A DNA stretch of 64,000 nucleotides. Source: Zobellella maritima. GTDB taxonomy: Bacteria; Pseudomonadota; Gammaproteobacteria; Enterobacterales; Aeromonadaceae. Location: positions 1 to 64,000 of the forward strand of contig NZ_QCZE01000001.1 in the NCBI RefSeq assembly GCF_003075035.1. The letters are read 5' to 3'. How positions within the stretch are numbered: the first letter of the stretch is position 1; every line of letters starts with the position of its first letter. Below are positions 8,055 through 18,204 of this stretch, in pieces. Made by a program: the position numbers and the translations under genes. The notes beneath the pieces were generated by a model. It saw only the letters and a program-made list of their open reading frames with translations, was not told the origin of the DNA and searched no databases.

Positions 8055-8668
8055 TGACAAAGATATTAACCAATGGGAATGCCCAGGCACCCAACCGGGT
8101 ACTGCTGGCCCATGGGGCCGGTGCCGGTATGGACCACAGTGTGATGACGGCCCTGGCCGAGGGATTGGCTGATGAGCAGATTCAGGTGGTGCGCTTCGAG
8201 TTTCCCTATATGCAAAAAACCCGGTCGGATGGCCGCAAGCGACCGCCGGATCGGGAGCCTGTGCTGCTGGCGCATTGGCGAGGCCTGGCCGCCGAATTTG
8301 CCCATCCACGGCTGTTTCTGGCCGGCAAGTCGATGGGGGGGCGCATGGCGTCCCTGGTGGCCGATGAACTGGCTCCCAAGGGGTTAATCCTGCTGGGTTT
8401 TCCCTTCCATCCGCCGGGCAAGCCCGAGCGCTTCCGGGGACAGCACCTGGCGACCATGGCGACGCCAACCCTGCTGCTGCAGGGGGAGCGTGATACATTC
8501 GGCAACCGGCAGGATGTGGCCAATGTGGATCTGTCCGAGGCGGTGCAGCCCTGCTGGGTAAACGACGGTGATCATAGCTTCATGCCACGCAAGTCATCCG
8601 GTTTTACTCTGGAACAGAACCTGGAAGCCATCGTGGCCCGCATGAGGAGTTTTATTCTTGCTCAATAA
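8054..8668 (+). CDS. Alpha/beta hydrolase of the KANL3/Tex30 type
   Basis: A 204-residue alpha/beta-fold hydrolase. The oxyanion strand VLLAHGAGAGMDH is at residues 15-27, the nucleophile elbow is GKSMGGR (about residue 96), and the late acid and histidine fall in LLQGERDTFG and GDHSF. This pattern matches the short dienelactone-hydrolase-like proteins related to Tex30/KANL3. No substrate is known. The start shares one base with the gcvA stop, indicating coupled translation. The 3' end overlaps ygdD by 11 nt. Confidence 0.8.
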   Translation: MTKILTNGNAQAPNRVLLAHGAGAGMDHSVMTALAEGLADEQIQVVRFEFPYMQKTRSDGRKRPPDREPVLLAHWRGLAAEFAHPRLFLAGKSMGGRMASLVADELAPKGLILLGFPFHPPGKPERFRGQHLATMATPTLLLQGERDTFGNRQDVANVDLSEAVQPCWVNDGDHSFMPRKSSGFTLEQNLEAIVARMRSFILAQ

Positions 8669-9041
8669 GGCATGGTTTTATCTGGCCGGGTTGTTCGGGC
8701 TGACTGGTACCGCCCTGGGGGCCTACGGGGCCCATGGGCTGGCAGGCAGGGGGATCTCGGCCGCCGCAATCACGGCCTTTAATACCGGGGTGCAATACCA
8801 GTTTTATCATGCCCTGGTGCTGTTGTTTCTGGCGCTGGCATTTCGCTACAAGGCCGTTAACGGCCTGCATTGGGCCGGCAGCTTCTTTACCCTGGGCATC
8901 TTGATGTTCAGTGGCAGTATTTATGCCCTTGTGCTCCTGGGCACCAAGGGAATTGCCTGGCTCACCCCCTTGGGGGGCCTGTGTTTTATGGCCGGTTGGC
9001 TAAGCTTGCTGCTGGTCGGTCGTACTTGGTTGAGGTCTTGA
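8658..9041 (+). CDS. ygdD: DUF423 membrane protein YgdD
   Basis: A 127-residue protein with four membrane segments (about 5-25, 45-62, 72-92, 98-120), matching the DUF423/YgdD family. The conserved GAYGAHGL near residue 22 and [13 protein letters not shown] near 45-58 are the family marks. It begins with TTG: GAGGAG at 8644-8649 is 8 nt upstream and no ATG fits. Position directly before rlmM is conserved with E. coli. Its role in the membrane is unknown. Confidence 0.88.
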   Translation: MLNKAWFYLAGLFGLTGTALGAYGAHGLAGRGISAAAITAFNTGVQYQFYHALVLLFLALAFRYKAVNGLHWAGSFFTLGILMFSGSIYALVLLGTKGIAWLTPLGGLCFMAGWLSLLLVGRTWLRS

Positions 9042-10132
9042 TGAAACAGTTATTAATCTATTGTCGTCCCGGATTTGAAAAAGAAGCGGCGGCGGAAATT
9101 CAGGATAGGGCAGCGGCCATGGGATGTCCCGGCTTTGCCCGGGCCAAGGACGACAGCGGCTATGTGGTATACGAGTGTTATCAGGATGATGACGGTGACT
9201 TGCTGGCCCGCAAGCTGCCCTATCGCGAGCTGATTTTTGCCCGCCAGATGCTGGTGGTCAGTGCCGAGCTGGGTGATTTGCCACTCGATGACAGGATCAG
9301 CCCGATCCTGGCGGCAGCAGAAGACATGCCCCTGTGCGGCGATATCCGGGTGGAAACGCCGGATACCAACGAGGGCAAGGAGTTGTCCCGATTCTGCCGC
9401 AAATTTACCGTGCCGGTGCGCCAGGCGTTGAGGGGCAAGGGGGTGTTGACCAGGACCGAGACCAAAAACAGGCCGACCCTGCATGTGTTTTTCCTGGCCA
9501 ATAACAGGTTGATGCTGGGCTATTCCTATTCCTACAACCACTCGCCCTTCCACATGGGTATACCCCGTTTGCGCTTTCCTGCCGACGCGCCGAGCCGCTC
9601 CAGCCTGAAGCTGGAGGAAGCCTTCCATGTGTTTATTCCCAAGGAAGAGTGGGAAACTCGCCTGACCTCCGGCTTGCGTGCGGTGGATCTGGGGGCGGCG
9701 CCGGGGGGATGGACCTATCAACTGGTCGCCCGGGGCATGATGGTGGCGGCCGTGGACAACGGCCCCATGAGCCCGTCCCTGATGGATACCGGTCAGGTAA
9801 AACACTACCAGGAAGACGGCTTCAAGTTCCGTCCGGTGCGTAAGAATGTGTACTGGCTGGTGTGTGACATGGTGGAAAAACCCGCCCGTGTGGTGGCGCT
9901 GATGGCGGACTGGCTGGTGAACGAAGACTGTCAGGAAGCCATGTTCAATCTCAAATTGCCGATGAAAAAACGTTATGCGGAGGCGGTTTACAATTTGCAG
10001 CAGCTAAAGGAGAAACTGGAGGAAGTGGGTGGTTTTCAGGTGCAGGCCAAGCAGTTGTATCATGATCGGGAAGAAATTACCGTGCATGTATTTCAGCCCC
10101 GCAAGGTGTCAAAACTTGTACCTAAGCCCTAG
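9041..10132 (+). CDS. rlmM: 23S rRNA 2'-O-ribose C2498 methyltransferase RlmM
   Basis: A 363-residue SAM-dependent enzyme that methylates the ribose of C2498 in 23S rRNA before 50S assembly. The N-terminal half carries the ferredoxin-like/THUMP region ([19 protein letters not shown]). The methyltransferase domain starts near residue 185 with SLKLEEAF, and the SAM motif [10 protein letters not shown] is at 215-224. The ATG at 9041 overlaps the ygdD stop by one base (TGATG), which fixes the start. The last 24 nt overlap the convergent gene downstream. Confidence 0.96.
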   Translation: MKQLLIYCRPGFEKEAAAEIQDRAAAMGCPGFARAKDDSGYVVYECYQDDDGDLLARKLPYRELIFARQMLVVSAELGDLPLDDRISPILAAAEDMPLCGDIRVETPDTNEGKELSRFCRKFTVPVRQALRGKGVLTRTETKNRPTLHVFFLANNRLMLGYSYSYNHSPFHMGIPRLRFPADAPSRSSLKLEEAFHVFIPKEEWETRLTSGLRAVDLGAAPGGWTYQLVARGMMVAAVDNGPMSPSLMDTGQVKHYQEDGFKFRPVRKNVYWLVCDMVEKPARVVALMADWLVNEDCQEAMFNLKLPMKKRYAEAVYNLQQLKEKLEEVGGFQVQAKQLYHDREEITVHVFQPRKVSKLVPKP

Positions 10133-10504
10133 CGAGGACTCATCATCGGTGACCTTGATGTCGATCTCCAGCTGATTTTGGGGGTCGACCGGCCTGATGC
10201 GTACCTTGACGCCGTCCCCTCTCAACCTTAACGATGACTTATAGCGTCGGCCTTCCACGTTGAGGTTGGGCCTGTAGTTCTTGATCGACAGGCTGACCGA
10301 GCTCTGCGGTGTCAGCTGCAGCCGGGGGAAGGCGTTGACCCGGCTTGCGCCTTCCTGATCGCCCTGCAGTTCAATATCCACCCCATAGCGTGTGGGACTC
10401 TCGCTGATCAGGTTGCGAGGATCCAGTGAAAAACGCCAATCGAAGGTTTCTGCGGGTAACGAGAGGGGGATCAATAACAAGATGAACCACAGCCGGCTGT
10501 CCAT
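10109..10504 (-). CDS. Conserved hypothetical secreted protein
   Basis: About 131 residues, with a signal peptide ([20 protein letters not shown]) and a C-terminal body of beta-rich character ending SSLGLRYKF. That ending resembles the aromatic C-terminus of outer-membrane or periplasmic beta proteins. I do not recognise a named domain. The start is uncertain: an ATG at 10525 has no ribosome-binding site, and I prefer 10504, which has GGTGG upstream. The 3' end overlaps the end of rlmM by 24 nt on the opposite strand. Confidence 0.65.
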   Translation of the reverse strand: MDSRLWFILLLIPLSLPAETFDWRFSLDPRNLISESPTRYGVDIELQGDQEGASRVNAFPRLQLTPQSSVSLSIKNYRPNLNVEGRRYKSSLRLRGDGVKVRIRPVDPQNQLEIDIKVTDDESSLGLRYKF

Positions 10505-10644
10505 AATTGCTGCCACCATTTCCATATTAACTAGTTTAAGTTATAGCAGCTTTATGTCAGGTTTGAGAGCAGGATCACAGTCAGGGACTGGACACGAATC
10601 CCTTCCCTGACGTGATCAGCGGGCTTTAAGGCCGGCTAAGTATT

Positions 10645-11652
10645 TTAAAGATTATCAATAATTGCCTGAGTGAACTCGGTGGTACTGGCGTTCCCCCCTA
10701 GATCCCGCGTCACGGTTTTACCCTCGGCGATGGTTTTACGCACGGCCTCCCGGATTTGGCGTGCCTTGTCCTGCATTCCCAGGTGCTCCAGCATCTGGAT
10801 GGAGGCGAGGATCACCGAACAGGGATTGGCTATATTCTGGCCGGCAATGTCCGGCGCCGAGCCATGCACTGCTTCAAATATGGCTACGTCCTTACCTATG
10901 TTGGCGCCCGGCGCCATTCCCAGGCCACCGACCAGGCCGGCACACAAATCAGACAGGATATCGCCGAACAGGTTAGTGGTGACAATAACGTCGAAGCGCT
11001 CGGGATACATCACCAGATTCATGCAGGCGGCGTCCACTATCATTTCGTTGCTTTCGATATCAGGGTAGCGTTTGGCTACCTCTCGCGCAACTTCCAGAAA
11101 CAGGCCCGAGGTGGATTTGAGGATGTTGGCCTTGTGAACAGCGGTGACTTTCTTGCGGCCTTCCTGGCGGGCCAGCTCGTAGGCGGCGGTCACTATTCGC
11201 TCGGCGCCGTCACGGGTAATGATGCTCATCGCCTCGGCACTGGCATTATCGTCCGAACGTTTCTGTCCCATACCGGAATACATACCCTCGGTATTTTCCC
11301 GAATGGTGATGATGTCGATATTGCTGAAGCGGCTGCGGGTGCCTTCGAAAGAAACCACGGGGCGAATATTGGCGTAGAGGTTGAAGTGCTTGCGCAGGGA
11401 GACGTTAATGGAAGTAAAGCCGCCGCCGACAGGGGTAGTAAGGGGGCCTTTCAGGGCGATTTTATTTTTTTGTATCAGGTCCAGGGTGCTGGGGGGGAGG
11501 AGTTCACCGTGTTTGTCCAGGGCCATCAGGCCTGCGTCGGCGAGGTCGTAATCGAAGTTACAACCGGCGTGATCCAATATCTTCAGGGCGGCGTCGATAA
11601 TGCTGGGGCCTATGCCGTCGCCCGGGATCACGGTAATACTGCGTTTACTCAT
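10645..11652 (-). CDS. icd: Isocitrate dehydrogenase, NAD-type short form
   Basis: A 335-residue beta-decarboxylating dehydrogenase. Substrate residues S85 and R87 (NVSLRKHF), R97 (NIRPV) and R118 with the IRENTEGMYSG motif point to isocitrate, and they match mitochondrial-type NAD-IDH better than E. coli Icd. In the cofactor loop HGSAPDIAGQNIANP (263-277), Asp268-Ile269 stand where NADP enzymes have Lys-Tyr, which predicts NAD preference. The start at 11652 gives IDH length; the longer frame adds 19 unrelated residues. It stands alone on the minus strand. An isopropylmalate or homoisocitrate enzyme is a less likely alternative. Confidence 0.85.
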   Translation of the reverse strand: MSKRSITVIPGDGIGPSIIDAALKILDHAGCNFDYDLADAGLMALDKHGELLPPSTLDLIQKNKIALKGPLTTPVGGGFTSINVSLRKHFNLYANIRPVVSFEGTRSRFSNIDIITIRENTEGMYSGMGQKRSDDNASAEAMSIITRDGAERIVTAAYELARQEGRKKVTAVHKANILKSTSGLFLEVAREVAKRYPDIESNEMIVDAACMNLVMYPERFDVIVTTNLFGDILSDLCAGLVGGLGMAPGANIGKDVAIFEAVHGSAPDIAGQNIANPCSVILASIQMLEHLGMQDKARQIREAVRKTIAEGKTVTRDLGGNASTTEFTQAIIDNL

Positions 11653-11749
11653 GGGCAGCTTTCCGTTATCTGTAATTATAAAAATAGGGTCGCTAAAACA
11701 GCCCGACATTTATAGCATTTTTAAGGTTTTTTCGCCATTTATCTTTAGT

Positions 11750-12517
11750 CTAACGCCGGTAACGCAGATCTTTCAGGTTAAATCCCAGCTCGATGTCGTC
11801 CACCAGCCTGACCAGTTGACGGGCAAGTAAAGCCTGGGAACCGTGCTGATGAACGGTTTTTTCATCCCGAGTTTCAGCCGGGGCCATCAGCAATTGATCC
11901 AGGCTGCCATGTTGTTGCAACAGACTTTTGGCTCGTTTTGGGCCTATTCCGGGGACGCCCTTGATACCGCTGCCGGACACACCGGTCAGCGCCCAGTAAT
12001 CGACCAGCTGCCCAACGGCCAGGCCATATTGTTGCTGGACATGTGCAGAATCCAGCCAGCGCTGGTTAAAGTGATCCCATAGCCGTACCCAGGGATTGAG
12101 CAGCTGGCAGAATCCCTTATCGGTAGAGATTATGGTCACCTGACGTCGATGGGCGGCGAGGGTATTGGCCAGGGTGGCAATCAGGTCATCGGCTTCGTCT
12201 GTATCTGATAGCAGGGCATCTATGCCCAACTGCCAGAGTGATTGCTGCAACTCGTCCATATGTGCTGCCAGCGGACCTGGCATAGGGGGCCGGCCGGCCT
12301 TGTAGTCGGGAAAAAGCCGGTGGCGGAACCCCTCGGGCGCCCCGTCAAAGACCGCCACCACATGGCTGGGCGTAAACTGGCCAAGCAGTTTACGGGCAAC
12401 CTGCTCCACGGTGGCCCGGGTTGCCGCCAGCTGGCTGGCTTCATCCTGATGTTGAGTCGTTTGTACCGCATAGATGCGGCGGATAAGGTTGAGGGCGTCG
12501 ATAATCAGTAGTTGCAT
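11750..12517 (-). CDS. xni: Flap endonuclease Xni (exonuclease IX)
   Basis: A 255-residue 5'-nuclease-domain protein related to the N-terminal domain of DNA polymerase I. MQLLIIDALNLIRRIYA begins the acidic nuclease core, followed by VFDGAPEGFRHRLFPDYKAGR and DDLIATLA. The helix-hairpin-helix GVSGSGIKGVPGIGPKRA lies near 165-185. The start at 12517 is where the family begins; a longer frame adds 12 residues. It sits immediately downstream of ppnN (45 nt), the same ygdG/ygdH neighbourhood as in E. coli. Confidence 0.93.
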   Translation of the reverse strand: MQLLIIDALNLIRRIYAVQTTQHQDEASQLAATRATVEQVARKLLGQFTPSHVVAVFDGAPEGFRHRLFPDYKAGRPPMPGPLAAHMDELQQSLWQLGIDALLSDTDEADDLIATLANTLAAHRRQVTIISTDKGFCQLLNPWVRLWDHFNQRWLDSAHVQQQYGLAVGQLVDYWALTGVSGSGIKGVPGIGPKRAKSLLQQHGSLDQLLMAPAETRDEKTVHQHGSQALLARQLVRLVDDIELGFNLKDLRYRR

Positions 12518-12562
12518 GATGTCAAAGCCGGGGAAGCTTCCTTCTCCGGCCATCGCCTCTGG

Positions 12563-13918
12563 TCAGCGGTTGATACGGTAGCAGGGCACATACTGGGCAC
12601 CCGGCAGCTTCATGCGTTGTTGATCCACAAATTGCTGCAGCAGCTTGTCCATCATTTTCATCAGCTTGGGGGCGCCGTTGATCAAGAAGGGACCTTTTTT
12701 CTCGATGGCACGGATGCCGCCTTCCTTGACGTTGCCGGCAACAATACCGGAAAACGCCCGCCTCAGGTTGGCCGCCAGCTGTTGCTGGGGCTGCTCCCAG
12801 TGCAGGTTGAGGTTGGCCATGTTTTCATGGTCGGGTACAAAGGGCAGTTGAAACTCGGGCTCTATCTTCAATGACCAGTTAAAGGAATAGGCATCACCCA
12901 CCGACTTGCGATAGTCGCGCACCAGGGGCATGGCATTTTTCATCTGCCGGGCGACCTCGGCCGGATCACCTATGATGATTTGATACAGGCTCTGGGCCTC
13001 GGGGCCCAGGGTGTTGCCGATGAAGTCGTCCACGCTTTTAAAATAGCTGGCACTTTCCTGGGGCCCGGTCAGTATGATGGGAATGGGTTGGTGCCGGTTT
13101 TCCGGGTGCATCATAATGCCCAGGATATACAGGATCTCCTCCGCCGTACCCACACCGCCGGGGAATACGATAATGCCGTGGGCCATGCGAACGAAGCCCT
13201 CCAGCCGTTTTTCTATATCCGGCAGGATCACCAGTTCATTGACGATGGGATTCGGCGGCTCGGCGGCGATAATCGACGGTTCTGTCAGCCCTATATAGCG
13301 ACTGCCGCTCACCCTCTGCTTGGCATGACCCACAGCGGCCCCTTTCATCGGTCCTTCCATCGCGCCCGGACCACAGCCGGTACAGATATTCAGCTCGCGC
13401 AGGCCCAGCTCGTTGCCTACCTCGCGGGTATACTGGTACTCGGCGGCATTGATGGAGTGTCCACCCCAGCAAACCACCAGGTTGGGGTCAATCCCGGGGT
13501 GAACGGTTCCGGCATTGCGCAGGATGGAAAACACCAGATCGGTAATATGCAGCGACTGGGTCAGGTTCAGTTGCTTGGTGACTTGCAGGTGGCTGTGCAC
13601 ATAGATGATATCGCGCAATACGGAAAACAAATGATCCTGGATACCACGGATGATTTCCCCGTCCACAAAGGCGTGCTCGGGTGGATTGAACAGTTCCAGC
13701 TTGACCCCGCGTTCCCGACGGATCACATTGACATCAAAGGATTTATAACGCTCGAGGATCTCTTTTGAGCTGTCGGTTTTACTGCCCGAGTTGAGCACCG
13801 CCAAGGCACAATTACGAAACAGTTGGTAAAGATCCCCGGAAGCCGACTGTTTAAGGCGATCAACTTCAATTTGCGACAGCAGGTTCATGCTGCCGACCGG
13901 ATTAATATGGGTGATCAT
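12563..13918 (-). CDS. ppnN: Nucleotide 5'-monophosphate nucleosidase PpnN
   Basis: A 451-residue purine/pyrimidine nucleotide nucleosidase (YgdH), close to the 454 residues of E. coli. It hydrolyses nucleoside monophosphates to base and ribose 5-phosphate and is activated by (p)ppGpp in E. coli. The LOG-like core shows [11 protein letters not shown] (151-161), [13 protein letters not shown] (182-194) and [10 protein letters not shown] (252-261). A DUF4478-type N-terminus and a C-terminal extension flank it. GGAG lies 5 nt before the ATG at 13918; the open frame extends 64 codons upstream but has no family match there. Confidence 0.94.
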   Translation of the reverse strand: MITHINPVGSMNLLSQIEVDRLKQSASGDLYQLFRNCALAVLNSGSKTDSSKEILERYKSFDVNVIRRERGVKLELFNPPEHAFVDGEIIRGIQDHLFSVLRDIIYVHSHLQVTKQLNLTQSLHITDLVFSILRNAGTVHPGIDPNLVVCWGGHSINAAEYQYTREVGNELGLRELNICTGCGPGAMEGPMKGAAVGHAKQRVSGSRYIGLTEPSIIAAEPPNPIVNELVILPDIEKRLEGFVRMAHGIIVFPGGVGTAEEILYILGIMMHPENRHQPIPIILTGPQESASYFKSVDDFIGNTLGPEAQSLYQIIIGDPAEVARQMKNAMPLVRDYRKSVGDAYSFNWSLKIEPEFQLPFVPDHENMANLNLHWEQPQQQLAANLRRAFSGIVAGNVKEGGIRAIEKKGPFLINGAPKLMKMMDKLLQQFVDQQRMKLPGAQYVPCYRINR

Positions 13919-14155
13919 GGATACTCCGTGAGTAATATTGTTATTTTTCTGCAGCGGACAGCCGAGAATGCGTCTCGGTCGAGCTAACTGCCTGATCTGG
14001 ATGGTATTGCAGCATCGGGAGCCAGGCGCAGTATCGCCGCCAATCCATCCCTGGAAGTAAGCGATGCTGCTTCGGGCGCTCATCATGCCGAGCCGTCGTT
14101 CGGTTGCCAATCATGTCAGTGTATCAGTATTGGTAAGCAGGATTTAGCAACCATA

Positions 14156-16411
14156 TCAAGAAGCTATGGGATCCGGTGCCAGGCTGGTCCAATCAATACG
14201 CTGTTTTTGATGAGAACTGTTTACCTTCACCAGGCCCTTGTGAATGGCCTGAATGCAGCAATGGCGAATATCGCCGTTAAAGAAGGCCGCCTGCTGACAG
14301 TCGACCGCCAACAATTCCACCCAGGTGGCGTCCCCGGTCTGCTCCGACAGCTGATGGGCGGCGGCCATGGCCAGGTAGAGGATATCGCTCAGGCGCATAT
14401 CATCCATGGCGTGGGGCGCCTTGGGTAAAAAAGGATGGCCGATAATACCGATGGCCAGCCGCCTGTCCAGCTCAAAGGGGCAGGGAAATTCATCAAACAT
14501 GCGCTCAATACTGGCGATGGTCTGTTGTAGATCCGGGACCTGTCGCTGGGATATCACATATATAAACTGGCCGTCCCGCAGATCATAGATGCGGGCCTTG
14601 GGGTGGATACGGCCCTGCAGGTAGTCGCCCAGGCTTTTCTGGATCTTGAGGGCATAATCCAGCCCCATCCGTGCATTGAGATCGGTCATAAAGGGCACGT
14701 GGATCAAGAAATAGTAAATCTTGTCGTTGAAGGGTTGTGCTATAGCTTCATTCAGATACCACTGTTCGGATCTTAGCTGGCGCTTGGCCATTTCCTGGGG
14801 TAGGCGTTGCATCAGCTGGCGCCAGTTGGACAGGCCGGTTCTGGGTTCGATCAGCAGGGACTGTTGTAAATTCTCGTTTTTGAGCTGCAGGCGGCGGCAG
14901 CGGATATGATTGCGTACCAGCCCATAGAGTAGCAGGGGAGAGACCAGGCTCAAGCCTACGGCCAGCATGGCGAAGCGTTGCCGTTCTAGCTGCAGGCTGT
15001 CTTTCTGCAGATGCAGCTCCGCCAGTTCCCGTTCTTGTTGCAACTGCTGATCGCTTTCCTGGATCAGACTTTGGGTCAGCAGCCGGTTCAATTTTGAAGC
15101 CCGTTCATAGTAGTTGTGAAAGGCCTGCTGGTGGGCGAGGGCCAGGCGATAATTGCCGTTTTGCTCATAGCCAAGGGCCAGCAACCGGTGGCTTTCAATC
15201 AGGCGGGGCACATCGTCCAGTTGCTTGGCCAGGGCCTGGGCCTTTTCCAGCTGTAACATGGCCAGGCCAGGCTCCTGTTGCTGCTGGTGCAGTCTGCCCA
15301 GCAGCAGCAGGGTATCAACCAGCCGCGGTTGATCGTCTTGCATCTGGAAGCGGGCCCGGGCCAGGTTGAGGTAGTGCAGGGCATCCTTGAACTGTTTCAA
15401 GTTCAGATAGGATTGACCCACTTCATAGTACAGCCGGGACATCAGGCCGGCATCGCCCTGAATACGCACCAGATCCATGGCATTAAAAAAATAGACCAGG
15501 GCCAGGTTGGCATCATCATTGGCCCGGGTCACCCGGCCAAGGCTGATTAGCGAGCCGACCAACAAGGGGCCATTTCCCAGCAATTCAAATTCGGTGGTCG
15601 CCTGGTTGGCGTAGAACACCGCTTTTTGCGGGTTTCCCAGGCCGGCATACAGGGTGGCCGCATGTTCGGCTGCCAGGGCCTTGAGATAATACTGATGTTG
15701 CTCGGTCAGCAGCTCCAGGGTTTCAACATAGTGGGACAGGGCCAGTTCGGCCTGTTGCAGCAATCGATAATAGTCGCCCAGCAGGTAATTAGCCCAGGCC
15801 TGGAGTTCCAGGTCTCCCTGTTGCTGTGCCTGCAGCCGGATCTGTTCGAAAGCCAATTTGGCCTCGTCAAACTTATGCAGCGCAAGCAGGTTTTCGGCTT
15901 GCAGCAATTGCAACTGCTTTTCCAGCAGCGCCTTATCCCGTTTGCTTTGACCGACCAGCTCCCGGGCCTGAGCTAGCAGTACCTGGGCCTGCTCTGCCTT
16001 GCCCTGGGCCAGGGTCAATTTGGCTTTCAGCAACAGGCTGCCCGCCTGGCTGTGGGGCTGACGGGCACTTTTGCCGAGCTCGATGGCCTGGTCGAGACTG
16101 GCGCCGGCCGGCTGCATCAGGCCTTCGTTGGCCTGACACAAGGCCTGAATTTGCAAGGCAGCCAGGGTTTGTTCACGGGTGCGGTAGCCATTGCCCTGAT
16201 CCTGATAAACACGATCCTGGCGGGAATTGACCATTTGTTCGGGGTTTGCCTCTTCCCGTTGCAGAAAATAGCTGGTCAGGGCAATGCATTCGGCGGGGCG
16301 GCTGATCAAGAGCTGTCGGGCCCGCTGTAATTCAGCGGGCTCAGGTTGGTATTCCGGCAAGGGGGGCGAACCGGCAAGATGGGATACCAGGACGGCGACA
16401 GACAGGATCAC
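14156..16411 (-). CDS. TPR-repeat membrane protein with a degenerate GGDEF-like domain
   Basis: A 751-residue protein: a weak signal sequence, then a long helical region (about 25-430) with several TPR-like 34-residue helix pairs, a coiled coil rich in Gln and Glu (about 435-480), one membrane segment (FAMLAVGLSLVSPLLLYGLV), and a cytoplasmic C-terminal domain. That domain aligns by order with GGDEF domains (LLIEPRTGLSNWRQL), but the signature is replaced by RDGQF, so diguanylate cyclase activity is unlikely. It starts with GTG and I see no strong ribosome-binding site. It may be a sensor that works through protein contacts; the function is unknown. Confidence 0.75.
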   Translation of the reverse strand: MILSVAVLVSHLAGSPPLPEYQPEPAELQRARQLLISRPAECIALTSYFLQREEANPEQMVNSRQDRVYQDQGNGYRTREQTLAALQIQALCQANEGLMQPAGASLDQAIELGKSARQPHSQAGSLLLKAKLTLAQGKAEQAQVLLAQARELVGQSKRDKALLEKQLQLLQAENLLALHKFDEAKLAFEQIRLQAQQQGDLELQAWANYLLGDYYRLLQQAELALSHYVETLELLTEQHQYYLKALAAEHAATLYAGLGNPQKAVFYANQATTEFELLGNGPLLVGSLISLGRVTRANDDANLALVYFFNAMDLVRIQGDAGLMSRLYYEVGQSYLNLKQFKDALHYLNLARARFQMQDDQPRLVDTLLLLGRLHQQQQEPGLAMLQLEKAQALAKQLDDVPRLIESHRLLALGYEQNGNYRLALAHQQAFHNYYERASKLNRLLTQSLIQESDQQLQQERELAELHLQKDSLQLERQRFAMLAVGLSLVSPLLLYGLVRNHIRCRRLQLKNENLQQSLLIEPRTGLSNWRQLMQRLPQEMAKRQLRSEQWYLNEAIAQPFNDKIYYFLIHVPFMTDLNARMGLDYALKIQKSLGDYLQGRIHPKARIYDLRDGQFIYVISQRQVPDLQQTIASIERMFDEFPCPFELDRRLAIGIIGHPFLPKAPHAMDDMRLSDILYLAMAAAHQLSEQTGDATWVELLAVDCQQAAFFNGDIRHCCIQAIHKGLVKVNSSHQKQRIDWTSLAPDPIAS

Positions 16412-16536
16412 TATAATAGGCTACCGAAAAAACAACATATAAGATGGCAGTTTACGGAGCTGCCTGCCTATAGTCCAGCCCTCGCAGCCTATATGCACGG
16501 GTGATAATCAACAGCGGCGCGGCTGGCTTATCGAGT

Positions 16537-17388
16537 CTACTGACGCAACAGCCGCACATTGGTCGCCTTGCCGGGGACATTGCTGCGATAGGGGTTGATA
16601 TCCAGGCCGCCGCGGCGAGTATAGCGGGCGTAGACGGTCAGGGCCTGAGGCCGGCAGTGGTGCATCAGCTCCATGAATATGCGTTCGACACACTGTTCAT
16701 GAAACTCATTATGCTGCCGAAAGGAGATCAGGTAGCGCAGCAGGGCATCCCGCTTGATACGCGGCCCCTGGTAGCGGATCATCAGGCTGCCCCAGTCGGG
16801 CTGGCCGGTGACCAGGCAATTGGATTTCAACAGGTGGCTGTGCAGGGTTTCGGTGACCACTTCCGCTTCGGTGGCGTCGCTCAGCATCCCGGCACTGGGC
16901 TGATACTGGCTGACTTCGATGTCCAGATCATCGATGCAGTCACCGGGCAGGTCTCCGAATTGGGCCGGAGCCGAGTGCAGCTCATACAGGGTGACCCTGA
17001 CCTGGCCCTGGGCGCAGATTGACAGGTCCCGGGTCAGTATTTCCTCTACTTCTTCCAGATCGGCAAAACGGCTCTGATTAAAGCTGTTGAGATACAGCTT
17101 GAATGACTTCGATTCGATCAGGTTGGTGCTGGTGGCCGGTACCCGTACTTCGCCCATGGCGACGATGGGCTTGCCCTTGGGGTTCAACCAGGACAATTCA
17201 TACAGGCCCCACAGGTCTTCTCCATGGAAAGGCAGGGACTCGGCGTCCAGCCCCAGGTCATCCCGGTTCAGGCTGCGGGGCACGGGCTGCAGCAGGCTGG
17301 CATCGTATTCACAGACATAGCTGCTTTGTTTGCCCAGAGGCAGATCGGCCAGTGCCTTGCTGTGCTGGTATTTCTGTTCAGGTGTCAT
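16537..17388 (-). CDS. queF: NADPH-dependent 7-cyano-7-deazaguanine reductase QueF
   Basis: A 283-residue enzyme that reduces preQ0 to preQ1 in queuosine biosynthesis, of the long two-domain type found in E. coli (282 residues). The tandem T-fold carries the family motif [12 protein letters not shown] (92-103), the catalytic Cys191 and Asp198 in [11 protein letters not shown], and His230-Glu231 in EFHEQC. The start at 17388 matches the E. coli protein. It is divergent from syd, as in E. coli. Confidence 0.96.
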   Translation of the reverse strand: MTPEQKYQHSKALADLPLGKQSSYVCEYDASLLQPVPRSLNRDDLGLDAESLPFHGEDLWGLYELSWLNPKGKPIVAMGEVRVPATSTNLIESKSFKLYLNSFNQSRFADLEEVEEILTRDLSICAQGQVRVTLYELHSAPAQFGDLPGDCIDDLDIEVSQYQPSAGMLSDATEAEVVTETLHSHLLKSNCLVTGQPDWGSLMIRYQGPRIKRDALLRYLISFRQHNEFHEQCVERIFMELMHHCRPQALTVYARYTRRGGLDINPYRSNVPGKATNVRLLRQ

Positions 17389-17444
17389 TTTCAATTCCGG
17401 TTGATAGAATGCGCCGCATTTACGCCTTATTGTGAGACTTTGGC

Positions 17445-17990
17445 ATGCAAGATCAAGTGGTGATGGCCCTGGGCGAATTCTTTGCCCGTTGGCAGCGGCT
17501 GGGAGGCCACGGCCTGGTAGACCACGATCAGGAATTCCCATCGCCAGCCGAATGCCTGCCTCCCCATCAGGGCCGGGTCGCCTGGCACCCCTGGCTCAGG
17601 CCCAACCCCGGTTCGTTCGACAATCTCGCCAGTGGGCTGGCGATGCAGGTGCATCCGGATCTGGCCGGCTATTATGGCCATTATTTCGCTGCCAATATCC
17701 CGGCCTGCTTCAAGGGACTGTTTATTAATTTACTGCAACCCTGGAACCAGGATGACTTTGAACGCCTGCAGGAAAACCTGATCGGCCACCAGTTGATGCA
17801 GCAACGCCTGGGGCTGCCGGCGACCTGGTTCCTGGCAACCTGCCGTGATGAGCATCGGCTGGTGTGCCTGGATAACGATACCGGTGAAGTGATACTGGAA
17901 CGGTTGGGACAAGGCAAAATCGGCGTGCTGGCGCCGACGCTGGCCGGCTTTTTACGCCGCCTGGAGCCGGTGGCAAACCCGGGGGATTAG
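17445..17990 (+). CDS. syd: SecY-interacting protein Syd
   Basis: A 181-residue homologue of Syd, a peripheral membrane protein that binds SecY and helps monitor translocon integrity. The conserved [10 protein letters not shown] near residue 30, the [12 protein letters not shown] region near 75 and the C-terminal [14 protein letters not shown] are typical. It is divergent from queF with only 56 nt between starts, so promoters overlap. A REP-like repeat follows its 3' end. Confidence 0.93.
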   Translation: MQDQVVMALGEFFARWQRLGGHGLVDHDQEFPSPAECLPPHQGRVAWHPWLRPNPGSFDNLASGLAMQVHPDLAGYYGHYFAANIPACFKGLFINLLQPWNQDDFERLQENLIGHQLMQQRLGLPATWFLATCRDEHRLVCLDNDTGEVILERLGQGKIGVLAPTLAGFLRRLEPVANPGD

Positions 17991-18014
17991 GGATTGGCTG
18001 GCCCGTTCTCGGCT

Positions 18015-18170
18015 TCCTGTAGGAAGCCTTTCCCCCGGGTCACTGACTCAGGTCATTAAATATCCTTCGGATATTATCGCGGCGAGGTCGCCCCTCCTAC
18101 GGCACAACCGGAATCCGGCAGTGACCCTGTGGGAGGAGCGACCTGGCGGCGAGTTGGCCAAAGGCCATCA
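18015..18170 (+). repeat. REP/BIME-like repeat (locus A)
   Basis: A single forward unit holds the signature hairpin AATATCCTTCGGATATT near 18059, then ATCGCGGCGAGG-type REP head sequence, and then an opposed head CTGTGGGAGGAGCGACC with the TTGGCC/GGCCA hairpin. It lies between syd and the convergent DUF2310 gene. Confidence 0.85.
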
Positions 18171-18204
18171 AGCATCATCAACACGGGGAAGTAAACTCAT
18201 ACCC

